Assembly (NCBI GenBank): GCA_963693305.1 | Contig: OY855905.1 | Coordinates: 25,099,937-25,163,936 of the forward strand | Source of the DNA: Meandrina meandrites | Taxonomy: Eukaryota > Cnidaria > Anthozoa > Scleractinia > Meandrinidae | Reading direction: 5' to 3' | Length of the DNA stretch: 64,000 bases | In this document: one piece after another, positions 58,217-64,000 of the stretch | Position numbering within the stretch: position 1 is the stretch's first letter | Layout: the number at the start of each line of letters is the position of its first letter | Translations under genes and position numbers: made by a program | The notes under the pieces: model-generated | Database searches by the model: none | What the model was told of the DNA's origin: nothing | The model's input: only the letters and a program-made list of their open reading frames with translations

Positions 58217-58918
58217 AGTTATGATGCGTTACTAGATGGGCTTGTGTTGTACTAAAGGTACATGTAGCGACCTTTCACATGACAGTGAAAAGTGATATTC
58301 AAAATAATTCAATTAGAAATTCACTGATTATTTAATTAATGTGAAGTACAGTAGAACCCCTTTTAAGCGGCCACTACCTGTGAAGCATCAGGCCATTTAA
58401 AAACGTCACGTTATTTGAATACAAAATAGCGAGAAAGAAATAACGGAACCACATGGAGAAGACCTGTGTTTGAATGATTTTATCAGCCATCACTGTCCGA
58501 ACTTGTTGAAAAAACATCCAAACATTGTATATTGCCTTCTTACTGGCCGCTAAACTGGGGTAAAAACAAACGAAGAACGCTCATTGGGATGGCAGAAAGG
58601 TGGCCACTTAAAAGAGGTTTATTTATGGTATTATACTGACAATATTTTCGGGACTTTGTGGGGGTTCCACTGTAGATATAGAATAATTAAAAATAACGTT
58701 TTTAAAAATACTTTTGTAGACACATGACGTACATGTACGTTGTATTTTTGAAGGGACATGTTGGTGCAACTTAGTTTCTTTGTAATGTGCATACCATGTA
58801 ACAGTTACTTAACAGTTGATTAATGCATGGTATCATAGCTTGGGCTGGTAATGAATTCACATTTCCTTCATGTTTTACGCCTTATAAAAATCTCAGCTAA
58901 AAGAGTGACAGTATTGTT

Positions 58919-59181
58919 CAGGGGTGTAGCCGGGGGAGGGGGTCCTTGGGTGCCCAAGATCCCCCATTGTGACCCCCCCCCCCCCCCCTTGTGAGATAAT
59001 TTTTTAAGTAAACATACAAACCTTGTAATTCAGGTGGCGAAAAAGCACGAATCCGAAGAATCAACATACCACAAGTCTTTTCTAGTGCTAGGTAGTTACA
59101 TACTCCATCTGCAGTACCCTGGGTGTGACACAGTGTGACCCTCCCCCCCACCCCCCTTGGAAAATCCTAGCTACGCCCCTG
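58919..59181. mobile_element. non-autonomous hAT-like element with CAGGGG ends
   Basis: Left end CAGGGGTGTAGCCGGGGGAG; right end inward CAGGGGCGTAGCTAGGATTT, then CCAAGGGGGG. These ends are typical of hAT MITEs in marine invertebrates. Interior has C-runs and no transposase. Confidence 0.7.
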
Positions 59182-59929
59182 CTGTTAAGTATTTTCAATG
59201 TTTTATTTAGACATTTAACCGTTTGAAAACGGGCAGTGCTAGTAGACAGTTTTGCATATTGGTTTTTATCAAGGTGGGATTAAGAGTATCTTAAAAAAGT
59301 GATCTTTAGATGGTACATTTTGGTGAAATTTCAGCACCAACAAAGAAAGACGTGTTGCCAGTTGATTCATGCCTTCTGTTGAAAAAAGTTCATGAAAAGT
59401 AGCATTCGATTCAATAGTGATTTCATTTAATCCATGAAACAATATCCAACAGTAAGTGCGTAATAGTCAAAACTAAACTTAAGAAAACAACGAAATTACT
59501 GTTTAATAGTATCCAAAAGTGTAATAACTATCTCGCGGGTTGAGTAAAAATCAATCTTTTGCAGTATAATATTCGTTTCGATCACAACATTATTTGACCT
59601 CTGCGAGGTTCTGTCAGATATTTCTCTTGTCAGTGAAGGAAGTGAGACACTGGAACAAAGGGCTGTGTCTCGTCGCGTTGTCGCACTTTCCTTACTGTTG
59701 AAATGCGCCGTTAAACTAGGTTTGCGAAATTGCGTTTATTTTCTTATTAACTTAAACGCTGTAAAAAGAACTTTTTTATTCAATTCCCTATTTTGTCTAT
59801 TGTACAATACAGAATTTACCTTTGATAATTAAAAGATTACTTTGATAACTTAAAGATGACAATTCAAACTTTTACTGTCTTGACTCTGTCCAACGATAAA
59901 TACTTTATTGTAGTTACCGTAAAATTCCG

Positions 59930-60175
59930 GTTATAAGCCCCCCCCCCCCCCCCCCCCCCAGTTATAGGCCCATCTACCTGGAAACAACCAAAAAAATACA
60001 TTTGGTTATAAACCCCCAGGATTAGCCCCCCTCTGCTGGATGACAGTACTTATGCTTTATTATGACTTTTTAACTTAAAACGTAATTCGATCAACACTGC
60101 CGTGGCTCGGTTCGAAATGTTTCTTATTTATTCCGCATATAAGCCTTCCACCCGGATATAAGCCCCTTACGATGT
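59930..60175. repeat. poly-C and ATAAGCCCC repeat
   Basis: TTACCGTAAAATTCCGGTTA followed by AAGCCCC and a C-run of about 20; then TTATAGGCCC, TTATAAACCCCC and ATATAAGCCTTCCACCCGGA, ATATAAGCCCC repeats. A dispersed element with repeated TATAAGCC motifs; ends not clear. Confidence 0.5.
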
Positions 60176-60192
60176 ACGATGGGTATCATGCG

Positions 60193-60360
60193 TTAAAATC
60201 TTGAAAAGCTACGTAAAATCTTGAAAAGCTACATAAAATCTTGAAAAGTTACGTAAAATCTTGAAAAGTTACATAAAATCTTGAAAAACGCGAAAAAACT
60301 TGAGAAACGCGGAAAATCTTGAAAAAAACGAAAAATCTTGAAAGACGCGATAAAACTTGG
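60193..60360. repeat. 20-bp minisatellite AAAATCTTGAAAAGCTACGT
   Basis: Five near-identical 20-bp units, then shorter decayed units with AATCTTGAAAAACGCG. Confidence 0.85.
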
Positions 60361-61325
60361 TAAAATGGGGGTGACAGGTCTACACGGTTCCTGCGTTCGT
60401 GACATTTGTAGATTTGCCGTATTGATGAAATTCGGTCTTTCGACCTTTTAGCTTCTCACTTGTTTCTGAAGGGCACAATATGTTGTATCATTTGGAGGCA
60501 CTATAAGTTGAGTAGAGCCGTAAGATGCAAATGCAAATGTCTAGAGGTTTATACATTGGTCTGCACAGTTTCCCGTTTGTAAAATTTGACACCTCTAGCT
60601 CACAATATTAACTCTAATTTTAAAAGTTTGCGTTTCCTTCAAAGTTGTGTTAAAGAGCAGTCTCTGTGTTCAATCGGAGCGTTTCTAATTATAGTGGTGC
60701 GTTAGTCTTCACCACACTAATTTCTCTCATTTTGATCAAAAACTGAATCAGAACCCTGCCTATGATATGTAATTAAAAAAAATTAACTACAGCTTTCTCC
60801 GTTTGCCCTACTTCATTAACTGATCAATTTTGCAAGTTTTTGAAGTTCCTCCTCGTTCTCTATCGTATCTTGTCATCCTCCCATATCAAGCGATCTTGCT
60901 CTTTTCTGTTTGCAGTGTGCTTTACTCTGTAAAGAGCAATTTTCACTTGAGTGTCGAAAGTAATTTTGCTTTGGTTTTGCATTTCTACGTTTGGTGACCG
61001 GTTTAAAAACGCGTGCCACTTTCTCAACCAATCAGAAGTAAAACCAAAACCAATCGTTACTCGTTCCCGCACGTTTTCCCGCGCTTTGTGCCAGCCACAT
61101 GCATTTGCTTCGAAATTTGATTGGTTGACTGGATTGTCTTTGCCATTTGTGATTGGTCAGAGTAATTACTTTGGTTTTACGTCACTCAGTTGAAAACTGC
61201 TCTATATCTTTGTTGTAAGTACAAAACGTCTTTTATTTGTCCCATGAACATTGAGGTGAGTCCGTAGTTATTGCGGGCACACTTGTAGATGACAAACTTT
61301 GGGTTATATCTTTTTAGGCTTTGAC

Positions 61326-61400
61326 CTAGGCTCGATTTCCGCCGTCCTCTCGTGTTCGGTCTTTCCTCCCCGAGAGTGACGGCTGGACGCGTGAGTGGCC
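61326..61400. mobile_element. truncated copy of the TAGGCTCGATTTCC element
   Basis: Starts CTAGGCTCGATTTCCGCCGT and holds GGCTGGACGCG like the element at 62145-62330, but the matching right end is absent. Confidence 0.5.
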
Positions 61401-62144
61401 GATCGTGTCTGTGACGTAGATTCAAAATTTAATTTATGCGTCGTTTCTGATCACCGGAAATGGCATAAAAAATATATGTTTTCTCGTTCCAATACGAACT
61501 TTGCCTTACGGCTTACCCGATAAGTTTATATTTTAGATTGCTAAAGGAGTATCGAGTGTCTAAAAAAATTCTGAGACAAAGCGAAGCAAATGTTACTGAG
61601 AATCGTGACAAGCCGACACAGACTCACTACTGCGGATTTGTCTTTGTTTTGACATGTTACACGTTTGCATGATGCTCTGCTCGAGCGGTTTGGCTCGCTT
61701 CTATTTGCAAGATATTTTGACTTCGCAAAATGTTCGCTCTGAACGGACAAGATCTGAAAATTTTTCGTTAAAGATGATGATTACTTGCATTTAAACAGCT
61801 AAGCTCGGCTGTCTAATTTAACTGTTACAAATCTTGCAAGATGTGTTGTATCTTATCACGGATGAAATATTTATCTTTGTCTCTGTCTTTGTCCGGCTTC
61901 ACCAGAGACTGCTGTAACTTATACACGTAATAGCTATTTAGTTTGTTTTAAAGAGACGCGAAGCTAGTTCTGGCTCCAACATTTGCGAACAGCAATGGAC
62001 TTGTATGTCGCCGTCTCTTTCACGATGTCAACACCGTTTCTGACTGCAGGTTGAATTACAAAATCATTTTCACCATTACCCAGCTCCTCTAATGCTTTCT
62101 TGTTGTAAATCTTCCAGGTTTAAAGTTTAAAGCGCTCCAAAACA

Positions 62145-62330
62145 TAGGCTCGATTTCCGCCGTATTCTCGGGTCCTTTCTCTGACAACATAATTTATGCC
62201 TGACAAAAATCTGCAGGCGGAATTCTGATTGGCTAAGGCAAACAAAGGAAACCTCACGCGTCCAGCCGTGCTTTCGGGGGGATGACCGCGGGCTCATTTT
62301 CCCGAAAAAGCGGCTGGAAATCGAGCCTAA
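62145..62330. mobile_element. TIR element TAGGCTCGATTTCC...GGAAATCGAGCCTA
   Basis: TAGGCTCGATTTCCGCCG at the left mirrors CGGCTGGAAATCGAGCCTA at the right, with a GC-rich interior containing TCTGATTGGCTAA and CACGCGTCCAGCCGTG. Non-coding. Confidence 0.75.
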
Positions 62331-62651
62331 GAGTGACCCGATGGCTGTGAAACGTTGGGAAAATGTTCACCTATCATTCGGTAATAATAATATGAAATTT
62401 TATTTTTTTCTGAAGCATCTCAGTGGTCCGGAATCCTAAATCCTCGAATCTGATTGGCTAATTCCGCGCGCTCCAGCGGTCCGGATTTACCCATCCGGAC
62501 CCCGCGTACGGACCGCTCCGAGTTTTCCAGGACTGTTTTTCATTTCGTAGCGAGACGACCGCAGAACCCATGAAAGTTTTTCTCTCCAAATCAGCAAAAT
62601 TAATGTAGATGCTCACTATCCGTTGACCATCCGTTGTAAATGTGAAAGGAA

Positions 62652-63040
62652 AAATTAGCAGTGGAATTAAAGGCCTTGAAGTTCTCCAAAAGGCGAGTAC
62701 TCATTCTCTTTATTGACAAAATCAAATTGTTCTAGTTTTATGGCGGTAGTTTGTTGATCGTTGTTTGTGCATTCGCACTGATTTTCACGCCATTTATACA
62801 CTTAACTGCAAGTCGCCGGCTTACATACCCGATTGATTCTTTCAAAAGCTAAATTAGTAACGGAATTAAAGGCCTTGAAGTTCTCCAATAGGCCGGTATT
62901 CTTTGTATTTATTGACAAAATCTAATAGCCGTAGTTTGTCGATCGTTGTTTGTGCATTCACACTGATTTTCACGCCGTATAATGCGTTTTACTGCAAGTC
63001 GCTGGTTTACAGACTCGATTTATCCTTTCAAACGCTTTGC
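62652..63040. repeat. two-copy tandem duplication, about 199-bp unit
   Basis: GGAATTAAAGGCCTTGAAGT, TTATTGACAAAATC, TGATCGTTGTTTGTGCATTC and CTGATTTTCACGCC occur in the same order from 62663 and again from 62862. Confidence 0.8.
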
Positions 63041-63458
63041 CTTTCTGCTACTTTTCCCCAAAACCGAATACTGCTTATCACCATTCAAGAAAATGAGATG
63101 TTTTGATAAAAAACAGTCAATTCTCGCAAAATTGTGCAGTGTGCGGGCGACCAAACTACACACTCAGTTCAACTTCATTCAATTTTACCTTCGTGACTCG
63201 CGATTTTTTTATGCTCTCTTTTGCTGCTACATTGTGCTTTTTTATTATAAAGTTACTTTTCTCCTTTTTTTTCTGATGACCTTTTCCGTGAGTACTGTTC
63301 ACTTTAGCGAATTTATTTTGTTTGGTGGTACACAAATCATTCTTCACTCTTGCCGTAGCTTAGCGATCGATTCAACATTGGATGCGCGCGTATAATACAA
63401 ACACATTTGCAAGATAATCTTTTTAGTTTTTTTTACCAAGTAGGAAAAAAATAAATAA

Positions 63459-63582
63459 GTTATTTACCGGCTTTGGGTCGGTCCGTATCGTGAAAAACTG
63501 TGACCTCGGCCTTGAAAATGCTGCCCGAGGCCGCAGGTCACAGTTTTTCACGATACAGACCTCCCAGCCGGCAAATAACATA
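63459..63582. repeat. foldback element, 124 bp
   Basis: GTTATTTACCGGC...CGTATCGTGAAAAACTGTGACC pairs with GGTCACAGTTTTTCACGATAC...GCCGGCAAATAAC around a GGCCTTGAAAATGCTGCCCG centre. Confidence 0.8.
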
Positions 63583-64000
63583 TATCGATTTTACTGAAGA
63601 AAAATATTTTTAATGATATTGGCATCTAACTGGACCCCACTTTTTTTAACAAAATCGCATCCAGTAAAAAATTTTGCTGATAGTTTTTTGCTAAATTTGT
63701 GGAATCAGCTTATATTGACTTAATACATATCATGGCCAAGTTACAGGAAAATCGTTGGAGCAGAAGAGCGGAAAAATTAAGGTCATCTAAATTCAACTCT
63801 ACCATTCTACTTAAAGTTTCTATACTTGACGCTCGAAGATGAAACAAGCCACGAACTCAAATTTTTGTGAGAAACCTCTCCAGCGCTTGCTGAATTAGAG
63901 TGCCTAGCCGATTGTCGATCGTGCGAACCGTTAAAAAGTATCCGCTAATTCTGTAAACATTGTAAAATACTCTAAAACCTACCCCAACCTCCTAAGTTGC

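Larger units (their letters stand above)
59182..64000. other. gene-poor right flank
   Basis: Apart from the repeats listed, no gene is recognised up to the right edge. The 137-codon plus frame at 62982-63395 begins inside the tandem duplication and has no known domain. Confidence 0.35.

Overview
The window looks like nuclear DNA from an invertebrate animal, most likely an anthozoan cnidarian such as a reef coral. Genes are split by GT-AG introns, the DNA is AT-rich, and the intergenic space is full of small palindromic elements and tRNA-derived SINEs with A and B boxes. The five protein genes give clear animal-type products. The species call is inference from gene and repeat character, not from a database match.

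Layout. (1) 1-538, minus: the start of a retroelement gag-like frame that runs off the left edge and is broken by a frameshift. (2) 8458-11057, minus: a two-exon transcription repressor gene with an N-terminal SNAG motif and six C2H2 zinc fingers. (3) 11.2-30.1 kb: gene-poor repeat territory with foldback MITEs, SINEs, a tetranucleotide satellite and a degenerate tandem array at 20.0-21.8 kb. (4) 30145-31614, minus: an intronless TRIT1 gene (tRNA A37 dimethylallyltransferase). (5) 33864-49470, minus: a complete 14-exon TOPBP1 gene whose exon lengths and phases sum to one 1592-residue frame. (6) 38400-39628, plus: a two-exon stathmin-domain (STMND1-like) gene nested antisense in a TOPBP1 intron. 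(7) about 49.9-58.2 kb, plus: a multi-exon gene for a coiled-coil plus VPS9-domain protein (Rab5-type exchange factor signature), transcribed head-to-head with TOPBP1. (8) 58.2-64 kb: no gene found, only repeats.

How the genes relate. TOPBP1 and the VPS9 gene share a roughly 0.5 kb divergent promoter region that holds a textbook E2F site, an NRF1-like site and a YY1-like site; this fits TOPBP1's role in S-phase and ATR checkpoint control. TRIT1, TOPBP1, the stathmin-like gene and the VPS9 gene have no obvious common pathway, as expected for a eukaryotic locus. I found no bacterial-style operon, CRISPR array or defence system. The most notable protein-level points are the tyrosine in place of the key ATR-activating tryptophan of TOPBP1, the nested stathmin-like gene with a duplicated helix motif, and the SNAG-zinc-finger gene, whose first exon is only 20 codons long.
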